A DNA stretch of 64,000 nt from Temnothorax longispinosus (Eukaryota > Arthropoda > Insecta > Hymenoptera > Formicidae). Each line of letters begins with the position of its first letter. Position 1 is the first letter of the stretch. The position numbers and the translations under genes are program-made. Location: NCBI RefSeq assembly GCF_030848805.1, contig NW_027270110.1, positions 1-64,000 of the forward strand, written 5' to 3'. The notes beneath the pieces are model-generated. The model was given only the letters and a program-made list of their open reading frames with translations. It was not told the DNA's origin and did not search any database. Shown here piece after piece: positions 1 to 10,700 of the stretch.

Positions 1-338
1 ATCCTAAAGTTGTGATCCTAACCGGTTTTTTTCAGTTTTTTTCTTAGCACTAATCTTTTAATTGGCTTTATAGAATTGCAAAATTCTTGTCTAGAATTAA
101 AGTACGCATCAAAATCTAGGTCATGATGGTCGAATTTATATGTGGTGGTCGTCACGTATAACAAAAATATTAATTTTTTTTCGTTTTCGATATAAATTCG
201 ACCACCATGACCTAGATTTTGATGCGTACTTTAATTCTAGACAAGAATTTTGCATTTCTATAAAGCCAATTACAAGATTAGTGCTAAGAAAAAAACTGAA
301 AAAAACCGGCTAGGATCACGGCTTTAGGATCACCTTAA
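1..338. mobile_element. TTAA-flanked hairpin MITE, 5' end cut by window
   Basis: The two halves are near-perfect inverted copies. The arm from about 20 to 150 reappears reversed from about 185 to 320, and both contain AAAGTACGCATCAAAATCTA or its complement. The right end reads CTTTAGGATCACC then TTAA (335-338). The window begins inside the matching left end (ATCCTAAAG). A related copy lies at 52780-53307 with the same terminal motif and TTAA on both sides. TTAA duplication suggests piggyBac-type mobilisation. No coding capacity is seen. Confidence 0.8.
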
Positions 339-856
339 GGCTCCTGGGTAGTCACCGCGGCCATATTGGATTCTTACTATCGACGCGAGGAAAACACCCA
401 ATTTTGTTGTGCATGCCATTTTCAAATAAAAAGACCCCTATCCCACTCTATAAAACATCACTATACATCGTTTCAGAACACTTCTGAAATTGGCCGAAAA
501 CTTATAATACCTCTTTTCCCTCGACAATAACAAAGAGACAGCCATAAAACGAAGCCTAATAAACATACAAGAAAAACAGCGCGTTTAACGACTATTCGAA
601 AGGAGGTGAAAACGGTCCTTCCGCATGCAAATCTTACTTTTCGTCGGCAATTTTACGGATTTTTCACGAATACGTTAAACGTTAGAGCACAAGCACAGAG
701 CGAATAATAAAGAATAGCATGGCACAACAACAAATAGGTTGTCAAACATGTCACAAAGGACAAAATTCTCCATTGGAGAGAGTTCTGATTTCTGCCGCGA
801 CGGATACGTCGCCACCGTCAACGCAGATTTCTCGGCTCAGGGACCAGGAGCCTTAA
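335..856. mobile_element. TTAA element with 13-bp perfect TIR
   Basis: Begins TTAAGGCTCCTGG (335-347) and ends CCAGGAGCCTTAA (844-856), a perfect inverted pair flanked by TTAA. It abuts the preceding MITE and shares its TTAA at 335-338. The interior resembles the element at 21576-22061: a GTCACCGC..CATATTGG motif near the left end, a GACGCGAG block, GTGCCATTTT and an ACACTTCTGAAAT motif. No ORF. piggyBac-like by target site only. Confidence 0.75.
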
Positions 857-2145
857 CACTACAAAATAGGTAATATCAGTACAAAATTACCTTTTTCAAA
901 AAAGGTAAAAAATAAGTGCCAAGTACACGCAATGTATTTTGTAAATTCAAAAATTAACTTAAGTGATAGCTTTATATATAGTCTTTTTCACAAAATGTAT
1001 TATTATCTAACGTTAACTCAAGTAACATGTATTGAAAAAAAAAATGTGAAATCTTTATTTTCTTCTTCACAAAATTATGTTACCTAACTTAACTCAGTGA
1101 CATGTATTTCAAAAAAAGATATGAAATCTTTAAATCAAATTGTGCCAATGTAAGAAATATGTATATTGCTTTGAAAGATAATTGTTATGGGGGCAACTTT
1201 AAAGAAATAAACTCCAAGTGGTATCTTCGTATTCCTATTCAAGGATCTTCCTATTCTAACTCCAAGTGGTAATAGCTTTTTAATTCTGGTGTTTAACGAA
1301 ATTTTTAATATTACAAAGACTCATTTTAATTACAAAGAATGAAAAGATAAAGTAACAGTACAAAATAAAAATATTTAATTAAAACAAAATAAATAAATTT
1401 TCTTGTAAAAAAACTTGGCGCTGCTTTTTTACGCTTCTGTCGCTTTCTTCCCTAAATTATGTTTTGCTTCCTCTAGAGGAAGCTTTGTTTTCGGTAAAAA
1501 AAAAAAATTTTTTTTTGTTTTTCTGAATGTGTTCAGAATGTTCTAAAACGTCGAAAAATTGCAATTTTAAAAATGCCTGTATATATGTATGTGTGTGTGT
1601 ATGTGCCAAATTTACCAAAATTTCTATAAGTCCAGAACTAATCAACCAAATCTTAAAACGAATGATATATGAAATAAGGGTAGAAAAAAACTGAAGAATA
1701 TAATAGAATTAATAAAAATTGCTAATAATCAAGGGGTTTTTTTTTTATTCAATCAAAATCTTAGCATTAGTAAAGTTTAAATTTTTAATTTTTTTTCAAA
1801 GTCTAGGGGCAGCGCAAAGTTTTTTTACAATAAAAATTTATTAGATTTATATATTTTTGGACGAAACGTCGTCCGATTAAATAATCGCTAAGATTTTTTT
1901 TGTTGCTTTTTTTGTTGTTATTTATTTTAACATTTTATTAGTAACATATTACTTTGGAACATTACAACATTTTTGCATAATATTTCTTGCTTCACAAAAT
2001 TATTTTTTCCGTGTCGTCCTGCGTTTTCGTCCTCGTCCTCCACGCTGTTGGTTTGCGTCGCTGCTTCCCTTTTCTCTGCTAGAATGGATTCAGATGATTC
2101 CGTCTGCGTTGACGAATTCTGTTTTTCTCGATGTTCCGTCTGGCC

Positions 2146-2151
2146 CAGTGA

Positions 2152-2192
<41 letters not shown>

Positions 2193-2230
2193 GTCGAGGC
2201 ATTTGGCTACTATAATGAGAGTCATAGTTA
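2146..2230 (-). pseudogene. 28S rRNA fragment spanning the R2 site
   Basis: Read on the minus strand this is the conserved 28S segment starting GTAACTATGACTCTC and continuing through TAGCCAAATGCCTCG and CTAATTAGTGACGCGCATGA to GAGATTCTCACTG. The R2 recognition core TTAAGG is altered here to ATTATAG, and two extra bases follow CCTCG. At about 85 bp it is a displaced rDNA piece, not a working rRNA gene. Homology then stops abruptly. Confidence 0.85.
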
Positions 2231-3070
2231 CGACCGCACCAGGGGGGGTCTGGGGGGGCGGTTAGCCCCCCCACAATCCTCCCCGTGGTCGGGAGTGCGA
2301 TCAACGTCAGCAGTACTTCCCTTCACGCTAGAATCAGAGCCGACACCGGGGATTTTTCCCCTTACAGAACCCATACCTGACGATTACATACTCCCGGACC
2401 AGCCGACCCTTCAAACGTAGGGGCACGGTTTCCCGTAACGCACTCATGACTCACTATTGTACCTGTGGTGTTCCCCAGGTAGCAGGTTTTCTGCAGCGGG
2501 CATGATCCACTCGGATTAGATCAGCCCAACTACAGGGTTGGGGTGCCATAACACTCCCATTATAGGTAATGCGCAACATAAGCTTCATAGCGTGACCCAC
2601 ATCTAGGCCCCCTATGCCGCTCACTCGGTTATGCGAATCTTCTGCCCCTACGAGTCCGACACCATCTGGTAGGGCACCGGTAGCTTCCCGGCGGGGCTCC
2701 CTACCCCCGTAGTACTCGTATCGAGCGATCTTTAGCTCACGTTTGACGAGTCGCCGTCGCTGGTGCCATGCCCCCCCAACTACCACGTAATCGCACAAGT
2801 CGCTCCGTACTATTAACGCGTCGCTCACATCGGTTAGCCCGGAGATCCGGGATTCGGCAGCAGTCGACACGGCTTAGGAATATACGGCACGTGGTGCGCC
2901 ATATACCCCGCTCGTATTGGGCACCTCCCACGCACGAGCTCACGCCGCGTCGTCCGCCTCGCGAAACGCTACCCTGTTCAGTACTACCGGCTGCATCCGT
3001 TACCCAGCTGATAGGACCTGGGATTGGGCAGCAGCCCAGCAGTTTTATGGGTAAAGGGCACAGGGTGCAT
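2231..3070 (-). other. 840-bp insertion between two 28S fragments
   Basis: GC-rich sequence separates the upstream 28S piece (ending GGGTAAACGG) from the downstream piece (starting GTAACTATGACTC), where intact 28S has only about five bases. The right part has a C/G-run block (2240-2290). Open frames of about 130 aa occur on both strands, but none resembles a known reverse transcriptase or transposase. The junction lies about 25 bp upstream of the canonical R2 site, so it is not an ordinary R2 insertion. Identity unknown. Confidence 0.6.
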
Positions 3071-3081
3071 CCGTTTACCCA

Positions 3082-3128
<47 letters not shown>

Positions 3129-3140
3129 TCACATTGCGTC
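3071..3140 (-). pseudogene. 28S rRNA fragment upstream of R2 site
   Basis: On the minus strand it reads GACGCAATGTGATTCTGCCC, then AGTGCTCTGAATGTCAACG, then GAAGAAATTCAAGCAAGCG and GGGTAAACGG, the universally conserved 28S stretch just before the R2/R1 region. One T is missing in the GATTTCTG motif and CGCGGG has become CGTGGG. Together with 2146-2230 it shows an interrupted 28S segment inside a transposon-like unit. Confidence 0.85.
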
Positions 3141-3293
3141 GAGGAATCTGGATTTTTCTGCCGTAATGTCTGCGTCCCTTCAGTAGTCCTTACTCCTCCT
3201 GATGGGTGATAACGGAGGCGGAGAGATCAGAATGGAAGAACCCACGGATTCTTCGGCGTAGACCCTCCTGATTCTGGCGTCGACGTCCCGATT

Positions 3294-3690
3294 TCAAATA
3301 GGGCCGTTTCCTCTTTGGCGTTGTTGATTCCACACGAGATTGGGCGACTTGGGCTCCGAGGATTGGCGAATGGCCGGTGGGGCGACGGCGGCGCCGGAAG
3401 TCGGCGTTAAGCCGGGGGACGAGCGACTAGCGCAGAAAGTCGAAGAGCGACTAGCGCTAGGAGTCGGCGGAGGCGACGGAGACTGGGCGACTGGCGCCGG
3501 GAACAGGGCGCCTTGCGCCGGCAGACGACGGCTTGGAGCCGTGAGCCAGGCGTCCTGCGCCGGAAGCTGAGCGATTAGCGCCTGGAGGAGCGGCTTAGCG
3601 CCTTCCACTGGACGACTAGCGCCTGGGGGCTGCGACGGGCGCAACCACCTTCTTCTTGACCGCGAAAATCTGATCAAGAGGAAGAGGGCG
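3294..3690. repeat. GC-rich degenerate repeat block
   Basis: Repeated motifs such as GAGCGACTAGCGC and GGGCGACTGGCGCC recur at irregular spacing. A 127-aa minus-strand frame is Pro/Ser/Ala-rich and looks like a by-product of the repeat, with no recognisable domain. The base composition contrasts sharply with the AT-rich arms of the enclosing element, suggesting separate origin. Confidence 0.5.
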
Positions 3691-4345
3691 AGTCTTGCGC
3701 CTCTTGGTGATTCCTTCCTCGTATGAACGAGGAGGATTCTGTGTTATCCAAAAGACAAGGCGTTTTGACCTGTATATGTATCGCCAGGACAAATTCGCCG
3801 AATCGCCGAATTTCCTCGAAACCGCACGCCTTTATATTTCCTCACGACAGAATTTTGAAATACGAGTTACGACATCCATCTATGGGCGACTTTTTGCAAA
3901 ACCCGTTGCTAGGAGACACGAAGTCCTGTCAAACAAATCGGAGTAATTGCAATTTTTGACAGATGCATCGATCTTTTTAACCTGTCGCGTCGTACAATGT
4001 CTCCAGTACTTTCCGCGACTTCCTGGTGACGACGGCTGCCACATATTATATATAATAAATTAGTTAGATACATGTCACTTGAGTTAAGTTAGGTAATATA
4101 ATTCATCAATTTCATCAAAATCGGAGGTGAGGGGTGTAAACTGAATAATTACCATTATTTTGTGAAGAAGAATTAAAGATTTTACATCTTTTTTTTAAAT
4201 ACATGTCACTTGAGTTAAGTTAGATAATATAATTTTGTGAAAGATATAAAGCTACCACTTAAGTTAGATTTTAAATTTACAAAATAATACATTGCGTGTA
4301 CTTGGCACTTTTTTACCTTTTTTGAAAAAGGTAATTAATTACTCG

Positions 4346-4940
4346 ACAACCATGCAAATGATTATCTTCAACTTTGGCATGGACGACAGATTCCCATAGA
4401 CGAATATTCTCCATAAATTTGAACTAATTCTTATCAAATTGATTTGACTAACCACCCTCTTTAATCGCATAATATAATTAAATTGTCATTCATTAAATTG
4501 TTATTTTTCTTTTTCCCTTTTACATATAATTTTTCTCTTTTGATAATTCAGAAGACAGCTGCTTAATTTTTTTTAAATTTTAATTAGCCTTTGGCTAGTG
4601 AACATCAAATTAAATTAGTTATAACGAAAAATGTTGCAATTCGAAAAAAAATTCAAAATCTTTTTTGATATTTTTGTCTGACATATTTGATGCAGTTAAG
4701 GAAGTATTTTTATACCTGCATGTTTCATTTATTATTAATATTATTTTATTAATAATATTCAATTTTCATTAATGGCCAATTTTTTGTATTTTTAGGCAAA
4801 ATTAATCACAAGAACGTAAGTTATTTTGTTTTATAGCTGCATGTGCATGTTTCATTTATTATTAATATTATTCAATTTTTATTAATTTTATTTTGACGTA
4901 GAACTACGTCTTTCTCTCCGCGGTATGGGGAGTATCCACG
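4346..4940. other. AT-rich spacer, no gene seen
   Basis: Only short direct repeats are visible: CATGTTTCATTTATTATTAA occurs near 4719 and again near 4848. No ORF or RNA motif was recognised. Confidence 0.5.
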
Positions 4941-5242
4941 GATGCAACAATGTAACGAAAATATGTCACACTTTGAACGTTTAGATCTTCGAAACTATAA
5001 TCGTAGAGTAATCATTGACATCTCATTTTAAAAGCTTAAGAAGTCCCATTTATGATAATCTAGCCTGAACTCTCTATTCCTTTCCGTTTAGATATAGTAG
5101 CGTTAGAAAATTCAGCTAAATTTCTTGTAGATGCAACGAAAACATGTCATACTTTGAACGTTTATATTTTCGAAACTATAATCGGAGTAATCATTGACAT
5201 CTTCAATTTAAAGGTTAAGAATTTAAGTCCCATTTATGATAA
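4941..5242. repeat. Tandem duplication of a ~115-bp unit
   Basis: The unit GATGCAAC..CACTTTGAACGTTTA..CGAAACTATAATCG..AGTCCCATTTATGATAA occurs at 4941-5060 and 5130-5242 in the same orientation, with point differences and small indels. A short spacer separates the copies. Confidence 0.75.
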
Positions 5243-5245
5243 ACA

Positions 5246-5267
5246 AGAGAGAGAGAGAGAGAGAAAG

Positions 5268-5311
<44 letters not shown>
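5246..5311. repeat. (GA)n microsatellite
   Basis: Nearly pure GA dinucleotides with a few AAAG interruptions, immediately before a LINE fragment. Confidence 0.95.
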
Positions 5312-5315
<4 letters not shown>

Positions 5316-5875
5316 AGAAGTCCAAGACGAGCCAACTGTCTCCATAGTTTAGCCGGATCAGTGATGCTATTCAGAGAACTCAAGTGAAACTCACTCTTAG
5401 CACGATTAATGTCTGCATTAAGCTGATTTCGAAGGAGTATCTAGCATATTCTGTATCTAGCATATTCAAGCAAACTATTCGAACGCTTAGCCTGTTTGTA
5501 TAACAAGTTACGATCACGAAGACGCATCCTGAGCTCATACGAGAGCCACGGCACAGGGCGCCTTCTAACAACAAATGCTCGAGCAGGCGCAAAAACATCA
5601 AGTGCGCCACATAAAGTACGGGATAACAAAGCACAAGATTCCTCAACGTAAGTATCATGTGACAGATTGTTGATTACAGATGCAGCGTTATTTACACAAG
5701 GCTGAAGAAATTCAAGAAACTCAGAATCAACAATACCTTTATAACTTCGTCGTAAAATAGAGCGCTGAATGTTGACATTGAAATTAATTGAAAGCGAAAG
5801 TTCAATGAGATCGTGACCAGCTATAAAAGGACACGAGAATTTGTTAAACGATAATATTTTGTCGCGATCATCAAC

Positions 5876-6410
5876 TTATACTAAGACATCGAGCCATGAG
5901 TCAGAGGAAGCGGTATGATGTGTGGCGTCCGAGTTCACAATATGTAACGATAGGCTAAACATAAGTTCGCGTAAGTAATTCGCCTCATAATTATTCGCTA
6001 GCAGATTACAATTAAAGTCGCCACCAATAATGATATTCTTATAAAAATGAGAGCCGCCAGTTAACGACTCAACAAAATCTTGGAGAAGGTGACCCTTTGG
6101 TCTTCTATAGACTGACGCGAACAATATCGATTAATTCTGTGGCAAGCAAACTTCAATAATTAAATATTCAGAATCATTAACATGGCCACTCACGGATGCA
6201 GCTATAACCATAGCCTTTAGCGAATTATGCACGTAGCAGGCAAACACCCCCGCCAATCCGACCAGCTCGATCATTGTGAATCAAAAAGTAATTAATCCAA
6301 AGCCACAAGATCGTCAGAGACGCCCGCATAGAGCCAGGTCTCGGATACAGAAATAATGTGGTAAAAATTAGTGTTGAAGTAAGTCGGATAAATTCGATAT
6401 GTCCCCGCAA
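5876..6410 (-). pseudogene. LINE ORF2 endonuclease remnant
   Basis: The first piece (6225-6410) carries RGHIEFIR and, across frames, ETWL and NDRAGRIGGGV motifs of the AP-endonuclease N-terminal half. The second (5876-6124) has SVYRRPK, IIIGGDFN (the catalytic GDFN motif) and SDATHHTASSDSWLDVL near the end. These are standard jockey/CR1-type EN signatures that nick target DNA for target-primed reverse transcription. Stops and frameshifts separate the pieces, so it is inactive. Confidence 0.75.
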
Positions 6411-6504
6411 AGAGTTAGCATTAAATTGAGCTACACGAATTGAAGATGATAGCGATCAGGATGAGTGTGTCAAACGAACTTATCGAGATCAACAGCAGAA
6501 TTAA

Positions 6505-6789
6505 TCAAAATAGCGGGCTCACCATCAGAGAGTCTGACATGTATAGACCCCTCCTTACCCAGACATACTTGTACAACTTATCCCAGGCAACACGCTGCAA
6601 CAATTCATGAATCTCCTTAGGCAGTAGCTCATTAACATAAATGCTCCGATCAGAGTCGTTCCCGCAGACCTCCCTCTGCATGAGTGCGCGACGTGCCCTC
6701 TTTTTGGAAATAACAATGTCGCGGACTGCACTCGAAGATAAGGTGACAATAAATGAAGTATTGGTAGAGCCCGGCAAACGATTGGTCAT
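6505..6789 (-). pseudogene. LINE ORF1 C-terminal fragment
   Basis: The 94-aa frame contains DRSIYVNELLPKEIHELLQ followed by YKYVWVRRG. The first part matches the NRSIYVNE..LP..LH.LL pattern and the second the KYVWV+.G pattern of LINE ORF1 C-terminal domains related to baculovirus FP-type proteins. The last residues run out of frame where RLSDGEPAILINS would continue in the next frame (about 6500-6545), so at least one frameshift is present. It sits directly 5' of the endonuclease, as in insect LINEs. Not a host gene. Confidence 0.6.
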
Positions 6790-6813
6790 GCGGTGACACC
6801 GGCAGAGGCTTAC

Positions 6814-6949
<136 letters not shown>

Positions 6950-8515
6950 TTGATCTTGATTGATTGAGCTTTATTTCTCGGCTATTTTTTACATAAAATA
7001 TCCTTAAATTAATTCCTCTACATGAGGTACAATATATTCTCTTAACCTACGTTTAAATGGTACAATTCTTTCGCATTGCTTAATTTCTATCGGTAGGGCG
7101 TTGTACATATTCAAACCTTCATAAAATAAACTTTTCTGTGCGCTTCTCGTCCTGCGATATTGAATTCTAATATTCTCAGCCTGCCTCGTTCGCCGTCCAC
7201 TTACATCTCCTACTATTTATATCCTATTACTTAAATGTTTTGGCATTATGCCTCTTACTATCTTAAGAATAAAAATACATACATTGTACATTAGCCTCTG
7301 TTTTACATTCATAAACTTAAGGGTTTGCAGCATCAAATCTACCTTTGTATATCGCGAGCATTGCAGTATGACTCTCATGGCACGGTTTTGTGCCACTTGC
7401 AGTCGATTCAGTTGCGTTTCACCCATGCTTACTAACATCGTTGCGCAATATTCAAAGTGAGGCGCTATGATAGACTTATACACAGTACATCGAGTGTACG
7501 CCGATATATCATTTCCTATTCTATTCAGAAAATTCATTTTTTTCCCTATTTTCTTTAACATATAATCACAGTGATTCTCCCAACGTAGTTTACTATCGAT
7601 CATTACACCCAGATGCTTCGTTATCTCGACATGCTCAATTATAGTTCCATCCAAACTTTTTACTATTATGTCTGTTTTTATTTCTTTTTTATACTTCTAA
7701 CTATCATATATTTGGTCTTATCTGCATTCATTTTTAACATATTCACATTCATCCATTCTTCAAGTATACCGAGCACCATATTTAGTTTTATTTCTAATTC
7801 CTCACAACTTTCTCCTGTTACACTTACGGTCGTGTCATCTGCAAATAATCTAAATATACTTCCCTCCAGACAGACTTTAACTATATCATTTATATACAAA
7901 ATAAACAATAGAGGTCCTAATACTGATCCCTGTGGCACGCCATATACTGTCTCAATTATTTTAGAACATATATCATTGAATCTTGACGATATTATCCATT
8001 CCAGTACCACTCCTCTTATTCCATATCCATACTGATATAATTTTTCCATTAATCTTACCCTATCTATTGTCTCAAACGCTCTCCTGAGATCCAGGAATAA
8101 CACCCTCACCATTTTTTTCTCCTCAATTATCAACTTCCATTTTTCGATAAAACTTTGAATTGCTGTCTCACACGACTGCTGTTTCCTAAATCCCGATTGG
8201 TATTCAGTTATTATTTATTGTCTTCTAGAAATTTTTACCTTTGGTATCGGTATTATCGTGGATGTTTTCCATCCTTCTGGAAATTTACCTGTCCTAAGCG
8301 AATCATTTATTATCCTACAAACTCATCTTTTATCACAGGTAGCACCATATTTTCAGTATATCACTATTTATCCCTTCCTCTGTTCCGTTTTTTTCGTGGT
8401 ATATAGTTCCCTAACAATTTGTTCCAGATCACTTACACTAATTGGCTCAAAATTTTCCGTAATTCCCTTATTCTCAATTACATAAATAGGTCTCCTACCT
8501 GTCCCACTCGGCATG
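6950..8515 (-). mobile_element. LINE copy 1: RT half and 3' end
   Basis: 5'-truncated non-LTR element on the minus strand. In order it shows an RT N-terminal part (TGKFPEGWKTS, TEYQSGFRKQQSCETAI), catalytic RT motifs, the post-RT region and a 3' UTR ending TTTATGTAAAAAATAGCCGA then a (TCAA)n-like tail. The same family recurs at 12906-17990 (split) and 41146-41525. Several frameshifts make it inactive. Confidence 0.85.
7217..8133 (-). pseudogene. LINE reverse transcriptase (frameshifted)
   Basis: Two frames make up the RT. 7678-8133 (151 aa) has motif A VLFLDLRRAFETIDR, motif B GVPQGSVLGPLLFILYINDI and motif C FADDT, the catalytic Asp pair. A deletion after EWIIS removes the YLSNRKQQV segment that copy 2 keeps. 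7217-7654 (145 aa) carries the thumb and C-terminal region (LGVMIDSKLRWENH, APHFEYCATM, NRLQVAQNRAMR). A frameshift near 7670 separates them. It would copy the LINE RNA at a nicked target. jockey-like by motif style. Confidence 0.85.
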
Positions 8516-9335
8516 TTTATGTTGCTGAAATATTGAAATATTCGTAATAGTACAGAAATATTTCGTTAACATTTCATTTGTAACTATGCATCTGAAATAT
8601 TTCAGAAATGTACCTACATCATGTTTTTTATAATATTGCATTAACAATATTTCTGAAATCTTTCAGAAAGTTGTTTACAATATTTGTAAGTGTCTATAAT
8701 ATTGCAAAAAAATGTAGCAGATGCAATATTTCAGAAATATTTTTGAAACATTATAAAAGTAATATTACGTTTGCATTGCACAAATAATATTTCTGTAACA
8801 TATCAAACGCAACATTGCATTTAAAATATTTCTGAAAAATTTCTGAAGGATTGCGTAGGTAATGAAAAATTGAATTGCAGGCAGTGAATTTCTACAATAT
8901 TGCAGAAGAAATATTGCAGATGTAATGGTTTAGAAACATTTTTGATACATGATAAAACTATTATTTACATTTAAATTGCACGCGTTATATTTTTGAATGT
9001 TTCACATATACAACATTGCATTTGTAATATTTCCGAAAAGTTGCTGACAGACTTTAGAACTTATAAAAAATTAAATTTATTATTATATAATTATTACATT
9101 TTATTGCATTTTTTCTCTTCTATAATATTAAGAATTTTCTGATATTCCAAATTTTGTCATATGGCATTTTTAATATAAATATAAAATACTTAATAATATT
9201 TAATATGAATTAATATTCGACGTTGACTGGCAAAAAAGATTTATTCGTATATCTGTATTGTTAATATTGTTATGCGATAGCTTTATGGTCACCAAAATAA
9301 GCAAGTATAAGAAAGAAAGAAGCGTCAGAGTCAGA
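8516..9335. other. AT-rich region with GAAATATTTC motifs
   Basis: 8520-9060 is filled with scattered variants of GAAATATTTCAG and AATATTTCTGAAA. Similar sequence resumes at 9590-9670, suggesting one AT-rich repeat split by an insertion (about 9061-9580) whose right edge TTTTTCTCAGTGTA resembles the CACTGAGAAAA ends at 32275. No ORF. Confidence 0.4.
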
Positions 9336-9351
9336 GGATCACCACTACCCT

Positions 9352-9424
9352 GTTCGATCATCGATGTCAAGCAACAATAGGCGCCGGTATACTACTTGGA
9401 TGGGTGACCGGCTGAGAGAGCGGA
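9352..9424 (+). pseudogene. 5S rRNA-derived fragment
   Basis: The string GATCATCG..GTCAAGCAAC..GGCGCCGGT..TACTACTTGGATGGGTGACCG matches the 3' two-thirds of arthropod 5S rRNA (GATCACCGAAGTTAAGCAAC, GTACTTGGATGGGTGACCG). The part covers the internal Pol III promoter, including the C-box region GGATGGGTGACCG. The 5' third is absent and the 3' stem diverges after GGCTGAGAG. Either a 5S pseudogene or the head of a 5S-derived SINE; no LINE-like tail was recognised. Confidence 0.7.
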
Positions 9425-9672
9425 TTTCTTTGGACAAATGCGCGGCGGCTATACGCACATGGCTTAATATATTTTTTTTGTTCCGGTAACAAAATATTTC
9501 ATTTTTCACATATCAACAAATAGTTTTTACGTCAGTAACAAAATTTTGTTTGCTAATACAAAACATTTTTCTCAGTGTAAAATGTATTTGAAATATCTCG
9601 GAAGTGTTTCTGCAATATTTCGTAGATATATTTCAGAAATATTTCAGTAATATTACCGAAATATTGCCGATG

Positions 9673-10700
9673 TATGTGCGAAATAATGTCATGTGTGCAA
9701 AGTGTATGTGCGCAATAATGTTATGTGTGCAAAGTGTATGTGTGCAATACGTTATGTGTGCAATGTGCTACTAATATAATTTTCTTATTTTCATGTGCGC
9801 AATAATATTGTGTGTGCAATGTGTATGTGCGCAATAATGTCATGTGTGCAAAGTGTATGTGCGCAATAATGTCATGTGTGCAAAGTGTATGTGCGCAATA
9901 ATGTTATGTGTGCAAAGTGTATGTGTGCAATACGTCATGTGTGCAATGTGCTAATATGGTTTTTTTATTTTCTTGTGCGCAATAATATTATGTGTGCAAT
10001 GTGTATGTGCGCAATAATGTCATGTGTGCAAAGTGTATGTGCGCAATAAAATCATGTGTGCAAAGTGTATGTGCGCAATAATGTTATGTGTGCAAAGTGT
10101 ACGTGTGCAATACGTCATGTGTGCAATATGTTAATATGATTTTCTTATTTTCATGTGCGCAATAATAATGTGTCCAATGTGTATGTGCGCAATAATGTTA
10201 TGTGTGCAAAGTGTATGTGCGCAACAAAGTCGTGTGTGCAAAATATTAATTATTATTATAATTTTTTTAATTTTATGTGTGCAATAAATTTATGTGTGCA
10301 ATGCGTATATGCGCAATAATGTCATGTGTGCAAAGTGTATGTGCGCTATAATGTCATGTGTGCAAAGTGTTAATATGATTTTTTAGTTTATGTGTGCAAT
10401 ATAGCCATGTGTGCAATGTGTATGCGCGCAATAAAGTCATGTGTGCAATGTGTGTGTGCGCAATAATGTCATGTGTGCAATCTGCTTGTGTGCAATAAAG
10501 TCATGTGTGCAATATGTTTGGTCATGTGCGCAAACGTACTTTCGTACTTTTAACTATTACATGTGCGCAATAATGCTTGTAGGCAATCGCTCTGTAGGCA
10601 ATCGGGAATGTCGGCAAACGAAGCTGTAGGCAAAATGTTGTGGGCAAACGAAGCTGTTGGCAATCGGGATTGTAGGCAAACGGGACCCCCTCCCCCACAT
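9673..10700. repeat. TTGC-type minisatellite with transposon end
   Basis: Tens of units of the form GTGCGCAATAATGTCATGTG / TGCAAAGTGTAT (about 32 bp, two sub-motifs) run to about 10560. They then change to TGTAGGCAATCG / TCGGCAAACGAAG units and finish at GTAGGCAAACGGGACCCCCT. That end matches the right end of the element at 18063-20777 (GTAGGCAATTGGGACCC). It is read as the satellite arm of a one-sided or truncated member of the same FB/Mutator-like family. ORFs here are repeat by-products. Confidence 0.7.

Larger units (their letters stand above)
857..4345. mobile_element. Long-TIR element carrying captured rDNA
   Basis: Arms of about 240-280 bp are inverted copies: 880-1115 and 4060-4336. 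Both contain GTGCCAAGTACACGCAATG (or its complement) and the box ACCTTTTTCAAAAAAGGT. The same terminal family forms the foldback at 44315-45730. The interior is unlike the AT-rich arms: 28S rRNA pieces and a GC-rich low-complexity block. No transposase is recognised, so it looks non-autonomous, comparable in structure to gene-capturing Pack-type elements. The outer left edge may start at TAACACTACAAAA (about 854), but the right end lacks a match. Confidence 0.65.
5330..6813 (-). mobile_element. Degraded non-LTR retrotransposon (ORF1 end, EN, linker)
   Basis: Minus-strand coding pieces lie in the canonical order of a two-ORF LINE: the ORF1 C-terminus (6505-6789), the two parts of an AP-like endonuclease (6225-6410 and 5876-6124), then the endonuclease-RT linker with a VPWLSYELRMRLRDR motif (about 5441-5629). 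The frames are broken and the RT domain is missing. jockey/CR1-like by motif style. It may or may not be the same family as the RT fragment at 6950-8515, from which a (GA)n tract separates it. Confidence 0.75.

Noticed and set aside
1927..2181. 84-aa minus-strand ORF with TQT motifs
   Set aside because: Its first 12 residues are translated 28S sequence and the rest has no recognisable domain; probably fortuitous.
2146..3140. Ordinary R2 retrotransposon insertion
   Set aside because: The break is about 25 bp upstream of the R2 cut site, no RT is present, and the downstream 28S continues across the R2 site.
2768..3166. 132-aa plus-strand and 131-aa minus-strand ORFs
   Set aside because: They translate 28S rRNA (the NVNVKKFKQAWVNG string is rRNA read as protein) and the GC-rich insertion; not genes.
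9673..10560. CRISPR-like array
   Set aside because: Units are contiguous variants without unique spacers, in a eukaryotic transposon arm.
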